Source: CAWBCR01 sp963787375
Lineage (GTDB): Bacteria > Chloroflexota > Anaerolineae > Aggregatilineales > UBA3940
Length of the DNA: 64,000 nucleotides
NCBI GenBank assembly: GCA_963787375.1
Contig: CAWBCR010000029.1
Location: forward strand, 62,001 to 126,000
Direction: 5' to 3'
Position 1 is the stretch's first letter. The number at the start of each line of letters is the position of its first letter. A model generated the notes under the pieces. It was not told the DNA's origin. It saw nothing but the letters and a program-made list of their open reading frames with translations, and made no database searches. Made by a program: the position numbers and the translations under genes. Below, piece by piece: positions 51,359 through 62,096 of the stretch.

Positions 51359-51487
51359 ATGGGGTATCACATCCCCATCGCGTTGCGACAGGGGGTGCTC
51401 AGTGGCAGAGATCTCGCAGGCGGCTACGTTACGACGCTGGTCACCGACAGCCGCGCGGCGTCGCGGGTGATGGATATGGCGGGCTGA
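51359..51487 (+). pseudogene. Orphan 3' fragment of a SorC-type regulator
   Basis: The short frame encodes HIPIALRQGVLSGRDLAG then GYVTTLVTDSRAASRVMDMA. It closely matches the C-terminus of the SorC-type regulator at 61108 (AILGALRAGYVTILVTDSLA then AARVLELAG). No regulator body precedes it, so it is a leftover gene tail. Confidence 0.65.
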
Positions 51488-51580
51488 GGCGGGCGGCACG
51501 CTGGCTGATGCCCAGCCTGACCATCTCTCAATCAAGACCGGTACAACTCACACTCTCCTAGAAGAGAGGCTAAGATCTAG

Positions 51581-51928
51581 ATGACGGGTAGAACACAGAT
51601 CTATGAATTAATGGGGGTTCCCGCCCAAGGCATACTGCTAACTGATGCCAGAGTTCAATTATGGGGCAAGGAACTGTTACTCGATTGCTTGTATGCTCCG
51701 TGGGAATCGTCAAAGTCATTCCAAGTACTGTTCATCAACTGCAAGGAGATACACTGGGAATTCTATGGCAATGGTGGCATCGATACCCTTGCGGATGTGA
51801 TTGGAATTCTATTGGGCGCAGATGAGTACAGGAAACCGGCTGTAGTCAACACGACCATGTTTGAAGTGATTGTCTTATATGGAAAGCTAACCATCATCAA
51901 AGATTGGGATCTTGGTCCGAAGAAATAA
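51581..51928 (+). CDS. Hypothetical protein in AT-richer DNA
   Basis: A 115-residue soluble protein, no family recognised. It begins MTGRTQIYELMGVPAQGILL and has the aromatic-rich core SKSFQVLFINCKEIHWEFYG. The coding sequence is visibly AT-richer than neighbours, with codons such as ATA, TTA and AGA, suggesting recent acquisition. AGAGAGG lies about 10 bases upstream of the ATG. It resembles immunity or effector-associated small proteins only in size (inference). Confidence 0.55.
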   Translation: MTGRTQIYELMGVPAQGILLTDARVQLWGKELLLDCLYAPWESSKSFQVLFINCKEIHWEFYGNGGIDTLADVIGILLGADEYRKPAVVNTTMFEVIVLYGKLTIIKDWDLGPKK

Positions 51929-52068
51929 AGAATCGCATGTACTTCCAACCTTCATCCTGGGCAGTCCAAAGTTACTTCAGACACCGGGCCCTATAGCCCC
52001 ACCAGCACGACCGCCCCGCGCGCGGGGAGAGAGTTTTACACGCTGGGTTACTACCAACGACTTAAATC

Positions 52069-52985
52069 ATGCGCAACGTGAAGACCTACATACAGATAAT
52101 AGGGGTGCTGGCAGCCGGGCTACTCATTGCCTTTGGGCTCCTTTATTCTTCGTCTAAGTCTCGAATTGCAGGAAGTATAGTGGTCAGTGAATACGGGGGA
52201 GACCTCTGTATCTTGGGCCCTACCAGATGGCAGAAAAGTGTCTGGGCGACGGACATTATCCGGCTTGGTCTCCTAACGGGATGGAAATTGCGTTTTCCCA
52301 TATGACATCAGAAGGTACACGGTGGAATGTCGATATCTATACAATCAATAAGGATGGAAGCAATTTGGTGCGCCTCACCGACGATATGGGCACAGAGGAT
52401 TATCCGGCATGGTCACCCTCCGGTGCAGAAATCGCTTATAGTCTGGGATGTCATCTCTATGTGATGGACAGCGACGGAGGAAACCCGCGTCCCATTCTGG
52501 ATACTGAGCTCTGTGTACGATACCCTGATTGGTCACCTGATGGCGGAAGAATCGCACTGGCAGCGTTCAACGAAGAGAATGGGTCATGGGTAGTATATGT
52601 ACTCGATCTCGTCAACTCTAATCTTACACTTCTGACTGAGGGATTGGATTATGCCAGTCATCCCGCGTGGTCGCCGGATGGCGAGCAAATAGCGTTTGAA
52701 CCGGAACGCGACGGGAATATCGACATCTATGTCATGGATGCGGGCGGTGGGGATGCTACACGGTTGACCAATGAGCCTCACCAGGATATGGTACCTGTCT
52801 GGTCCCCCGATGGTCAGACGATTGCTTTTTTCTCCGGTCGAGGTGGAGGACATTGGCAATCCGAAGGCGGTCCGCGCGAGAGCTACGAGATTTACCTCAT
52901 GAGTAAAGATGGCAGCGGACAAAAGCGATTGAGTTTCGGTCCGTCCGGGGCGCTGGAAGGGCTTGATTGGTTCGGATCGAACTGA
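52069..52985 (+). CDS. PD40 beta-propeller protein in AT-richer DNA, frameshifted
   Basis: An exported or membrane-anchored TolB-like protein of about 305 codons. The N-terminal frame (MRNVKTYIQIIGVLAAGLLI) has a membrane segment and runs to about GGDLCILGPT; near 52225 the frame changes and five PD40 blades follow (YPAWSPNGMEIAFSHMTSEG, YPAWSPSGAEIAYSLG, YPDWSPDGGRIALAAF, HPAWSPDGEQIAFEPERDGN, VPVWSPDGQTIAFFSGRG). AT-richer than the related genes at 3363 and 4526, so it is not a recent local copy. The ribosome-binding site is weak. Confidence 0.75.
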
Positions 52986-53006
52986 CCTGCTGCGCGTACT
53001 CCTAAC

Positions 53007-54464
53007 CTATCCCCCCGCCAGCACGACCGCCCCACGCGCGGGGATCGTCAGCGCGAGGTGGCCGCTGTTCGCGGCCAGCGCCTGTTCGTCCCCGGCAGGC
53101 CACACCGAGCGGTACGCTTGCGGGGCCCCGTCCGGCAGGTCGACGTTCAGCGCGGTGTGCTTCTCCGTCTTGTTGAACAGCACCACCACCTGCTGCCCGT
53201 CGAGCGCCCGCACGAAGCCAAAACAGCCGTCCGGCACGTCGAGCGCGGTAAAAGAGCCGGTGCGCAGCGCCGCGTGCTGATGCCGCAGCGCGGTCGCGGC
53301 GCGAACGTTGGCCAGCAGGTCGTGGTCCCACGCCGACTCCTCATCCCACGGGAAGGCGGCGCGGCAGTACGGGTCGTCCGCGCCGGTCATGCCGATCTCG
53401 CTGCCGTAGTAGATGTTCGGCGCGCCGGGCATCGTCATCTGGAACAGCACGCACTGCTTGAGCGCGGCCTTGTCGTCGCCGGCGATCCACAGCGCGCGGG
53501 CGGTGTCGTGGCTGTCGAGCATGTTGAGCTGCGCGTAGGTCACCGCCGGGTCGTACAGGTTCAGCATGCGTATGATCACCTCGGAGAAGCCGGGCGTGTC
53601 GAGCGGCTCAAGGCGCAGGTGCGGCTTGGGATACTTGCGCAGCGTGTCCCCGCGAAGAAGCTGAGCGAGGCCCACATGAAGATGTAGTTCATCACCGCGT
53701 CGAACTGGTCGCCTTGCAGCCAGCGCTGCGCCTCGTGCCAGATCTCGCCCACGATGTAGGCGTCGGGGTTGGCGGCCTTGACCGTGCGGCGGAACTCCTG
53801 CCAGAACGAGTCGTCGTCGATCTCGCCGGGCACGTCCAGCCGCCAGCCGTCCGCGCCGAACTCCAGCCAGTGCCGGGCGACCTGCATGATGTGGTCGCGC
53901 ACGCCGGGGTTGTTCGTGTTGAGCTTGGGCAGCGACGGCAGCCCCCACCACGATTTGTAGTTGGCCGGGTGCTTGGCGTCGCTGGAGTAGGGGCGCAGCG
54001 GGTAGCCGTCGATGGTAAACCAATCGACGTAGGGCGAGTCCGCGCCGTTCTCCACGATGTGGTGGAAGGCCCAGAAGCCGCGCCCGGTGTGGTTGAACAC
54101 GCCGTCGAGCACCACGCGCACGTCGCGGCGGTGCGCCTCGTCGAGCAGCTCGCGCAGCGCCTCGTCGCCGCCCAGCAGCGGATCGACGTGGAAATAGTCG
54201 TAGGTGGCGTAGCGGTGATTGGTCGCCGAGGCGAAGATCGGGTTGAGGTACAGCGCCGTCGACGCCCAGGTCCGTCAGGTAGTCCAGCTTATCGACGATG
54301 CCGCGCAGGTCGCCGCCCTGGTAGCCCTGCTGTTCGGGCGGGCTGCCCCACGGCTTGAAGACGATGCCCGGCGCGTGCGGCGTGCGCGGGCTGCGCGCGA
54401 AGCGGTCGGGGAAGATCTGGTAGAAGACGGCGTGTTTGACCCATTCGGGCGTGGTGATGGTCAT
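53007..54464 (-). CDS. GH13 alpha-amylase/neopullulanase-like enzyme, two frame breaks
   Basis: Hydrolyses alpha-glucosidic bonds, probably of cyclomaltodextrins or pullulan-like substrates, in the cytoplasm as no signal peptide is present. Start MTITTPEWVKHAVFYQIFPD at ATG 54464 (AGGAG upstream). GH13 regions: I DGVFNHTG, II GADGWRLDVPGEI (nucleophile Asp), III YIVGEIWHEA (acid Glu), IV NMLDSHDT. Two frame breaks, near 54268 (one extra G before LYLNPIF) and 53650, both with clean coding on each side. A C-terminal beta domain ends LTIPARGAVVLAGG. It may act with the CBM48 protein at 20733, though they are unlinked. Confidence 0.87.
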   Translation of the reverse strand: MTITTPEWVKHAVFYQIFPDRFARSPRTPHAPGIVFKPWGSPPEQQGYQGGDLRGIVDKLDYLTDLGVDGAVPQPDLRLGDQSPLRHLRLFPRRSAAGRRRGAARAARRGAPPRRARGARRRVQPHRARLLGLPPHRGERRGLALRRLVYHRRLPAAPLLQRRQAPGQLQIVVGAAVAAQAQHEQPRRARPHHAGRPALAGVRRGRLAAGRARRDRRRLVLAGVPPHGQGRQPRRLHRGRDLARGAALAARRPVRRGDELHLHVGLAQLLRGDTLRKYPKPHLRLEPLDTPGFSEVIIRMLNLYDPAVTYAQLNMLDSHDTARALWIAGDDKAALKQCVLFQMTMPGAPNIYYGSEIGMTGADDPYCRAAFPWDEESAWDHDLLANVRAATALRHQHAALRTGSFTALDVPDGCFGFVRALDGQQVVVLFNKTEKHTALNVDLPDGAPQAYRSVWPAGDEQALAANSGHLALTIPARGAVVLAGG

Positions 54465-54570
54465 CGGTACTCCTGTAGTTGGCTGTCGCGGCGCGCGCAC
54501 ATGAACCGTGTGGGCGGCCAGCACATAAGCATAACGGGCAGGGGGGGTGAAGTCAATACAGGGATCGAAA

Positions 54571-54648
54571 CTTCACCCCCTGGCCGCGCCGCAGGCGGGT
54601 TGCCGGAGAGTGGGGAGAACCGAGCGAAGCGGGCGAGGGGGTGAGGTC
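54571..54648. repeat. Dispersed CACCCCCTGG/GGGGGTGAGG repeat, copy 4
   Basis: Outer arms CTTCACCCCCTGG and GAGGGGGTGAGGTC match the other copies but the central AAATTT palindrome is replaced by GGAGAGTGGGGAG. It lies in the 319-base gap upstream of the helicase gene. Confidence 0.65.
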
Positions 54649-54731
54649 AGATTCTCGCGGCTGGCGCTTTGACCCCCGGCAGGGTATACTCTCTTCAGAT
54701 TAATGCACAAGGACCACAGACAGACCATCTC

Positions 54732-54754
54732 GGACCCGGCATTAGGCCGGGTCC
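54732..54754 (+). promoter_or_regulatory. Terminator-like hairpin in the helicase leader
   Basis: GGACCCGGC and GCCGGGTCC pair perfectly around ATTAG, followed by TTCGTTTGTT, about 30 bases before the helicase start. It could be an intrinsic terminator of the upstream transcript or an attenuator of the helicase gene. A TATACT box lies at 54685-54690 but without a well-spaced -35. Confidence 0.55.
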
Positions 54755-54783
54755 TTCGTTTGTTACGGCCAGAAAGTAAAGGT

Positions 54784-56293
<1,510 letters not shown>

Positions 56294-56706
56294 TGAGTGG
56301 GGGCGTCAATAAATGCATCAGCGCCCGCCCCCTTTGAGTCTCGGAGAAACTCATGCTGCTTACGACTCGCGGCGACGGTGACACCCCCATAAGCGATTGC
56401 CGGACAGCGCCGCGCCACAACCGGGGTGCACCCGTCGCCGTCTAATGCCTGCCAGCAGGTAGTCGCCGGGGGCGAGTGGTCCGGCATCGAGTCATCTTCC
56501 TGACGATCTCATGATCCTGCCAGCCCAGAACGGGTACGTCCCACGCGCGCGCTTCTCCTCGTACATGCCTCCCAATCAACCGTGCCGTCTGAGTGGCGAA
56601 CACCCATAATTCGTCTGATCGGGGGCCAGCGCCTCCAATCCGCCACGCATGTCGCCGGGCAGGACCGGCACATCACGGCCGCGGTCCCGACTGCCCCCTT
56701 TTGAGG
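56294..56706. other. Noncoding or eroded stretch after the helicase
   Basis: No convincing gene. Short minus-strand frames exist (for example one ending 56284, with AYGGVTVAASRKQ) but have no start signal and no family resemblance, and frames switch repeatedly. It may be decayed coding DNA. Sequence quality seems to fall towards the C tract. Confidence 0.5.
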
Positions 56707-57397
<691 letters not shown>

Positions 57398-57404
57398 ATA
57401 AAAA

Positions 57405-57435
57405 CAGCCGCCCCGGTAGTCTCACGGGGCGGCTG
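57405..57435 (-). terminator. Rho-independent terminator of the PTS operon
   Basis: CAGCCGCCCCG and CGGGGCGGCTG enclose a nine-base loop; on the minus strand TTTTTATC follows directly. It lies 32 bases past the last gene of the PTS operon. Confidence 0.85.
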
Positions 57436-57466
57436 TGCGAATCGTGGTCCGATTGGTGCGGGGCTG

Positions 57467-57940
57467 TCAGCGCAGGTTGGTGTCGATCTGCGAGATTTCC
57501 TTGGCCACCATGCGCTTGTAGCTGGGCATGATGCGCCGGATCTTCGCGCCGCCGAGCAGGTCGAAGGCGTGCTCGATAATCTCTTTCTCGTCGAGCAGGT
57601 CCTGTACGTTTGCGAGCGTCTTGCGCCGGGGGATCAACGCGGTGATGCGGCCAATCAGCGGGAACGGCGCGGCGGTCACCGCCGCTTCCCACGGAACGCC
57701 GACCTTTTCGCGAACCTGCTTGATGGTGCTCTTGCGGTTGAGATGCTCATGCAGGTGAATGCCCTTGGCCACTTCGATCACCAGGTAGCGGTGGATGCGC
57801 AGCAGCGTCATCCAGCTTGTATACATGGTCATCCCGTAGGCCAGCAGCAGCAGGCTGATGACCAGCGCGTTAGCCTGGTAAAAGTGCAGGATCGCGCGGC
57901 CCACCTGACCCAACATCACGTCGACAATGTACCCGACCAT
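57467..57940 (-). CDS. Membrane-anchored unknown protein of the PTS operon
   Basis: A 157-residue protein with one strong N-terminal hydrophobic region (NALVISLLLLAYGMTMYTSW) after a weaker amphipathic start, then a cytoplasmic, Lys/Arg-rich helical region (LNRKSTIKQVREKVGVPWEA, FPLIGRITALIPRRKTLANV). I recognise no family. It starts 135 bases after the EIIC stop and ends at the operon terminator, so it is probably transcribed with the PTS genes and may assist the permease (inference). I chose the ATG at 57940 over one at 57958; both are possible. Confidence 0.68.
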   Translation of the reverse strand: MVGYIVDVMLGQVGRAILHFYQANALVISLLLLAYGMTMYTSWMTLLRIHRYLVIEVAKGIHLHEHLNRKSTIKQVREKVGVPWEAAVTAAPFPLIGRITALIPRRKTLANVQDLLDEKEIIEHAFDLLGGAKIRRIMPSYKRMVAKEISQIDTNLR

Positions 57941-58074
57941 CCTGACCGATCCTTCCACAACCGGGAAGCCGTTTCAGCCAGGCTTGCGCCTGTTCTGGAA
58001 ACGGCTCCCCGTTCCACGGGAGCGCCGCGCGGACTGCGCCGCACTCCCTGCTCGCGTTCAGAGTTGAGAAGCGG

Positions 58075-59523
58075 CTACTTATCGCCAGCCGGCGCGGCAG
58101 TCGGCTCAACAACCGGCTCAACGACCTTCGGCGCAGCGCCTGCGAAGACGTCCCACGCCTCTTCGTTCCGCTTGTACAGGAAGAACAACACGGCGTCGAC
58201 GACAGCCCAGATCCCCATGCCGATCCAGCCCAGGTACTGGCCGGCCCACATGAAGGCCAGCGGCGTCCACACGAAGCCGTCGGCGATACTGGAGACCATC
58301 GTGGCGTTCTCCGGGATGGTGATGGTGCCGGTCTCGATCGCGTTCTGCGTGATCGCCGGGGCCAGCGCGTTCGCGGTGTAGAAGCCGACGATCAGCAGCA
58401 CGGTGCCGATGATGATCATGCGCACCACATTGCCCTTGGCCGCTGGCGCGATCTGCGTGCACCAGAAGACCAGCACGGCCAGGTCGGCGAACAGCACCAT
58501 GCGGTTGCCGGGCAGGATGATCGACAGGACGATCCCGATCGGGACCAGGATCAGGCCGGTCGAGATGTTGGCCGGGTGGCCGGTCAGGATGGCCGAGTCG
58601 AGGCCAATGTAGACCTCGCGGCCACCGGCGCGCTTCGACATGAAGTCGCGGGCGGCTTCGGAGATCGGGATCAGGCCTTCCATCAGGATGCTGACCATGC
58701 GCGGCAGGATGACCATGACCGCGGCAAGGTTCACGCCCAGGATCAGGATCTTGGCCAGCGTGCCCACGAAGTCGGTGCCGAACTCGGCGAAGTAGGCGAT
58801 CAGGCCCAGGATGATGCCGATCAGCAGGCCCATGATCATCGGGTCGCCGAGCGTCGGGCCAAACGTCCTCTCGATGGCTTCGGTGTCCGCCTGAAGGTCG
58901 CGCAGGCCGGGGATCTTGTCGATGAGCCAGTTGACCGGCAGGCCGATGACCACCAGCGGCGCGGTCGCGCCGTGCGGGATCGAGATGCCGGGCAGATCAT
59001 AGAACTCCTGGATGCCCTTGGCCGTCCAGTCGCCCAGGAACAGCATGAAGGCGGCGGCGAGGCCGGCGGCGACCAGGCCCATCCACAGATTGCCGGTCAC
59101 AACGGTGACCAGCGAGCCGGCAAAGGCGAAGTGCCAGAAGTTCCACAGGTCGACGTTGAGCGTCTTGGTGATGCCGGGGATCAGCAGCACGATGTTGACG
59201 AGCAGCGCGACAGGAATGACGAGCAACCCGACTTTCGTCGCAAAGGCGACGGCGGCGGCGGCAGGCCAGCCGACATCCCAGATGTCACGCTGAATGTGGG
59301 CATTGGTGACCATCGCCCCCGACACACCTGTCAGCGCGCCCCACATGAGGCCGATGACCAGGTTGATGCCGACGAAGGCGACGCCAATCGTCACCGCCGC
59401 GCGGAAGGCCCGCCCCAGCTTCGCGCCAAGCGCAATGGCGAAGATGAAGATGAAGATGGGCAGCAGCACGGTCGAGCCCAGCGTGTTGACCAACTGGTTG
59501 ATGACTTGAACAATCGCATCCAT
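58075..59523 (-). CDS. Galactitol-type PTS permease, EIIC component
   Basis: A 482-residue integral membrane permease of the PTS galactitol (Gat) family, with about ten to twelve hydrophobic segments and a Pro/Ala-rich C-terminal tail. Family segments include IPVALLVNIVLLIPGITKTL, LNVDLWNFWHFAFAG, LDSAILTGHPANISTGLILV and IPGLRDLQADTEAIERTFGP. The last recalls the GatC loop with conserved charged residues. It would import a polyol or sugar coupled to EIIB phosphorylation; galactitol itself is not proven. ATG 59523 follows GGAGGG. It is separated from EIIB by a 245-base gap with a perfect palindrome. Confidence 0.9.
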   Translation of the reverse strand: MDAIVQVINQLVNTLGSTVLLPIFIFIFAIALGAKLGRAFRAAVTIGVAFVGINLVIGLMWGALTGVSGAMVTNAHIQRDIWDVGWPAAAAVAFATKVGLLVIPVALLVNIVLLIPGITKTLNVDLWNFWHFAFAGSLVTVVTGNLWMGLVAAGLAAAFMLFLGDWTAKGIQEFYDLPGISIPHGATAPLVVIGLPVNWLIDKIPGLRDLQADTEAIERTFGPTLGDPMIMGLLIGIILGLIAYFAEFGTDFVGTLAKILILGVNLAAVMVILPRMVSILMEGLIPISEAARDFMSKRAGGREVYIGLDSAILTGHPANISTGLILVPIGIVLSIILPGNRMVLFADLAVLVFWCTQIAPAAKGNVVRMIIIGTVLLIVGFYTANALAPAITQNAIETGTITIPENATMVSSIADGFVWTPLAFMWAGQYLGWIGMGIWAVVDAVLFFLYKRNEEAWDVFAGAAPKVVEPVVEPTAAPAGDK

Positions 59524-59739
59524 GCCAGAACCCTCCAGGGTTGGTAGCTAGAGAACTGTAGTCGTGAGATCGAGACTGAGTGTAGCGTGAGCGTCGATGG
59601 TGTGTTTGATCTCCTTTTGCCTCCTTATTGTCACTGCGGCCCGTCAGTGGTCTTGCGTTTAAGCCGGTCAGGTGCCGGCCAGCCGCCTGTTAAGTGCTTC
59701 ATCAAGAGTGTCTAGAAACTCTCATGATGAAACCGATGG

Positions 59740-59765
59740 TTTGACCGAAAGCGCTTTCGGTCAAA
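59740..59765. promoter_or_regulatory. 26-base perfect palindrome between EIIB and EIIC genes
   Basis: TTTGACCGAAAGC is followed by its exact reverse complement. The core GAAAGCGCTTTC is the classic LacI/GalR-family (CcpA cre-like) operator form. It lies 4 bases past the EIIB stop and about 217 bases before EIIC. A second imperfect palindrome, AGAGTGTCTAGAAACTCT, lies at 59705-59722. It could be an internal operator for EIIC or a hairpin that tunes the EIIB/EIIC ratio. No LacI-type gene is in the window. Confidence 0.75.
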
Positions 59766-59768
59766 CAC

Positions 59769-60050
59769 TCAGTCTTTCAGGATGTCGATGATCTGGTCGA
59801 TGACCGCCTGCGTGCCGACGCCGGTCAGGAACGCCAGGCCCTTAATTACCGGGATGCCGGGGTCAAAGCGTAACTGTGACGTGGTGACGATCAGATCGGC
59901 ACCCGCAACCAGCCCCGGCAGCTCGGTCGCCTTGCACTGCCTGGTGACGACCGCGATCCCGGCTGCCTTGCAGGCGTCTTCGATGGCTTTGGCGGCCACC
60001 GTCGAAGTGGCGATGCCCGTCCCGCACGACACTAGTACCGTTTTTGTCAT
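59769..60050 (-). CDS. PTS galactitol-type EIIB component
   Basis: A 93-residue cytoplasmic phosphotransfer protein. The phospho-acceptor C9 lies in VSCGTGIATSTV, the typical P-loop of the Gat/lactose-type EIIB fold. It receives phosphate from the EIIA next door and passes it to the substrate bound by EIIC. ATG 60050 follows GGAGG. The EIIA stop is 41 bases upstream, and all three components are separate polypeptides. Confidence 0.93.
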   Translation of the reverse strand: MTKTVLVSCGTGIATSTVAAKAIEDACKAAGIAVVTRQCKATELPGLVAGADLIVTTSQLRFDPGIPVIKGLAFLTGVGTQAVIDQIIDILKD

Positions 60051-60090
60051 GTCTTTGACCTCCGCTGTAACCTTGCTGAAAACGAATTCG

Positions 60091-60561
60091 CTACACAGCT
60101 TCGACGCTGGTCAGCGCAGAAAAAATCTCGTCGACGGTGCGGGCCGCCATCAGCCGGTCGATGGTCGCCGGCTGCTGGAGCACGCCTGCCACCTGCTGAA
60201 GCATCTCGATCTGCGACTTGGGCTGGTCGAGCGCCAGCATGATCACAAGCTGAACCGGCACCTCTTCGTCGGTCTCGACCATGTTGTGGAAGACAACCGG
60301 CTGGGCGAGGGTCGCCAGCGCCAGCGCGGGCCGGTTGACGTACTCGATGTCGACGTGCGGGATGGCGGCGTTGATGCTGCCGCCCAGCGGCAGGCCGGTG
60401 GGCATGTTGGCCTCGCGGGTCAGCGTGGCCTCGATGAAGTCGTCTTTGACGCAGCCCAGCTTGAGCAGTCGCCCGCCCAACGCGCGGATCACGTCTTCCG
60501 AAGTCGCGGCCTCAAGGTTCAGGATGACGGCGTCGGGGCTGAGAAAGCTGGTAATCCCCAT
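60091..60561 (-). CDS. PTS EIIA component, PtsN/fructose-type fold
   Basis: A 156-residue cytoplasmic EIIA of the fructose/mannitol/Ntr superfamily. The phospho-acceptor is H69 in INAAIPHVDIEYV, with LTREANMPTGLPLG before it, as in Gat-type EIIA. It takes phosphate from HPr and gives it to EIIB. First gene of the operon; the start ATG 60561 follows AGGTGG. Neither HPr nor EI is in the window. A long 546-base leader region separates it from the divergent SorC regulator. Confidence 0.92.
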   Translation of the reverse strand: MGITSFLSPDAVILNLEAATSEDVIRALGGRLLKLGCVKDDFIEATLTREANMPTGLPLGGSINAAIPHVDIEYVNRPALALATLAQPVVFHNMVETDEEVPVQLVIMLALDQPKSQIEMLQQVAGVLQQPATIDRLMAARTVDEIFSALTSVEAV

Positions 60562-61107
60562 GGCGGACCACCTCCGGGTCGGCGTGTAAGCCGAGGAACG
60601 ACGGTTCGAGAGTGTGGGATGCGAGCAAGAAGCTGTGCTCGCGAAAAGTGCGGTCCGATAGTCGCGTCGGGGCCCACCGGCGCATGGTTACGAAGGAGGG
60701 ACAAGGCCTATACATGAGAAGGTAAACAGTCCGGGCCTGGCGCACACAGTCGCTACGTGTGCTCTGGGAGTATATCCATAATCAAGAACACCACTCGGAT
60801 GCTTTAGGTGCTTGACTCCCCTTAAATTCTGGGCTAAAGTAACAATTGTGAATTGAAATTTCACATTCGTGAATTAGCGTACAACAAAAAAGCCTGTTTG
60901 TCAATTCCCAAACGAAGGCCGGGGCGTGTATCTTTCGAGGCGACGCAGGAGAACCGGCCTGCTGCCGCCACTCCATCTCTCTCCCCGGCGCGACATGAAT
61001 CATCAGGTACACTTTGCCTCTGCTACCGGGGTACGCGCAGCCGCCCATCCCTGTGATCAGGCTGCCCATCTAACCACAGCCGCGGCAGACTTGACAGGCA
61101 AACTCCT
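60562..61107. promoter_or_regulatory. Divergent control region between PTS operon and SorC gene, with operator-like half-sites
   Basis: This 546-base gap is AT-richer than its flanks and holds no convincing gene. At 60847-60865 TGTGAA and TTCACA face each other across 7 bases, and TTCGTGAA follows at 60866-60873, giving stacked GTGAA/TTCAC half-sites on a CAATTGTGAATTG-like stretch. This cluster is the likely SorC-type or catabolite-control site. Promoter boxes could not be assigned with confidence. Confidence 0.55.
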
Positions 61108-62093
61108 ATGAGCAAACATCGACGTGGTGATGACCGGGACGAGCTGCTGGCCGACGTGGCCGAGATGTACTATGAAGAACTCGCTGACGCAGGCGCAGAT
61201 CTCACGCTCGGTGGGTGTGACACGCTCGGCGATCTCGCGCATGCTGACCGAGGCACGCGAAAAGGGCATCGTCGACATCCGCATCCGGCGGCCCCTGCGC
61301 TACGATGCGGCACTGGGCGCGGCGTTGATGCAGCACTTCGGGCTGCGCAGCGCCTACGTGGTCTCGTGGAAGAACACCGCGCACGACGACGACCTGCGTG
61401 ACCGGCTGGGGCACGCCGCGGCGCAGGTGCTGGCCACGATGCTGACGCCGGGCGCGACGGTCGGCGTGGCGTGGGGCACGACCGTCAGCGCGACCATCGA
61501 CGCCTTCGACCTGCCGGACCCCGTGCCGGTGACGGTCGTGCAGTTGGTGGGCGTGCTGGGATCGAGCAGCCACGCCTACAACGCGCAGGCGCTGGTCGAG
61601 CGGCTGGCGCGCAAGACCGGCGGCGAGGGTGTGTACCTGTATACGCCCTTCATTGTAGAGAACGCCGACACAGCCCGCTCGCTGCTGGCCATGCCGAACG
61701 TGCAGCAGGCCATCGAGACCGGCAGGCACGCCAGCATCGCGCTGCTGGGCATCGGCTCGACCCAGCCGGAGCTGTGCGAGCCTGTACCAGGGCGGGCACA
61801 TCTCGCTCGAAAATCTGCGCGCGCTGTGCGCCGCCGGGGCCGTCGGCGACGTGAGCGGCCATCACTTTGACGTGAACGGGCAAACGTCCGACCTGGAGTT
61901 TCACCAGCGGCTGGTGGGCATCGCGCAGGATGACCTGCTGCGCGTCCCGGCGCGGCTGGCCGTGGCGGGCAGCCCGGCCAAGGCCGAGGCGATCCTCGGC
62001 GCGCTACGCGCCGGCTACGTCACCATCCTGGTCACCGACAGCCTGGCCGCTGCCCGCGTGCTGGAACTGGCCGGGGTGGATGTGAACGGCTGA
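61108..62093 (+). CDS. SorC/DeoR-type sugar-sensing transcriptional regulator, two frame breaks
   Basis: A regulator of about 328 codons. The N-terminal HTH reads DELLADVAEMYYEE, then (after a frame break near 61175) LTQAQISRSVGVTRSAISRM and EAREKGIV. The effector domain has SorC marks: VGVAWGTTVSATIDAF, VVQLVGVLGSSSHAYNAQAL, ASIALLGIGSTQPELC, and after a second break near 61775 AGAVGDVSGHHFDVNG and GALRAGYVTILVTD. Such proteins bind a phosphorylated sugar and control the adjoining operon, here the PTS genes. The ATG at 61108 has a weak ribosome-binding site. The breaks look like one-base errors. Confidence 0.86.
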
Positions 62094-62096
62094 ACG

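Noticed and set aside
60782..61069. A 95-codon minus-strand frame in the PTS-SorC gap.
   Set aside because: No ribosome-binding site or family resemblance, and it overlaps the likely operator patch.
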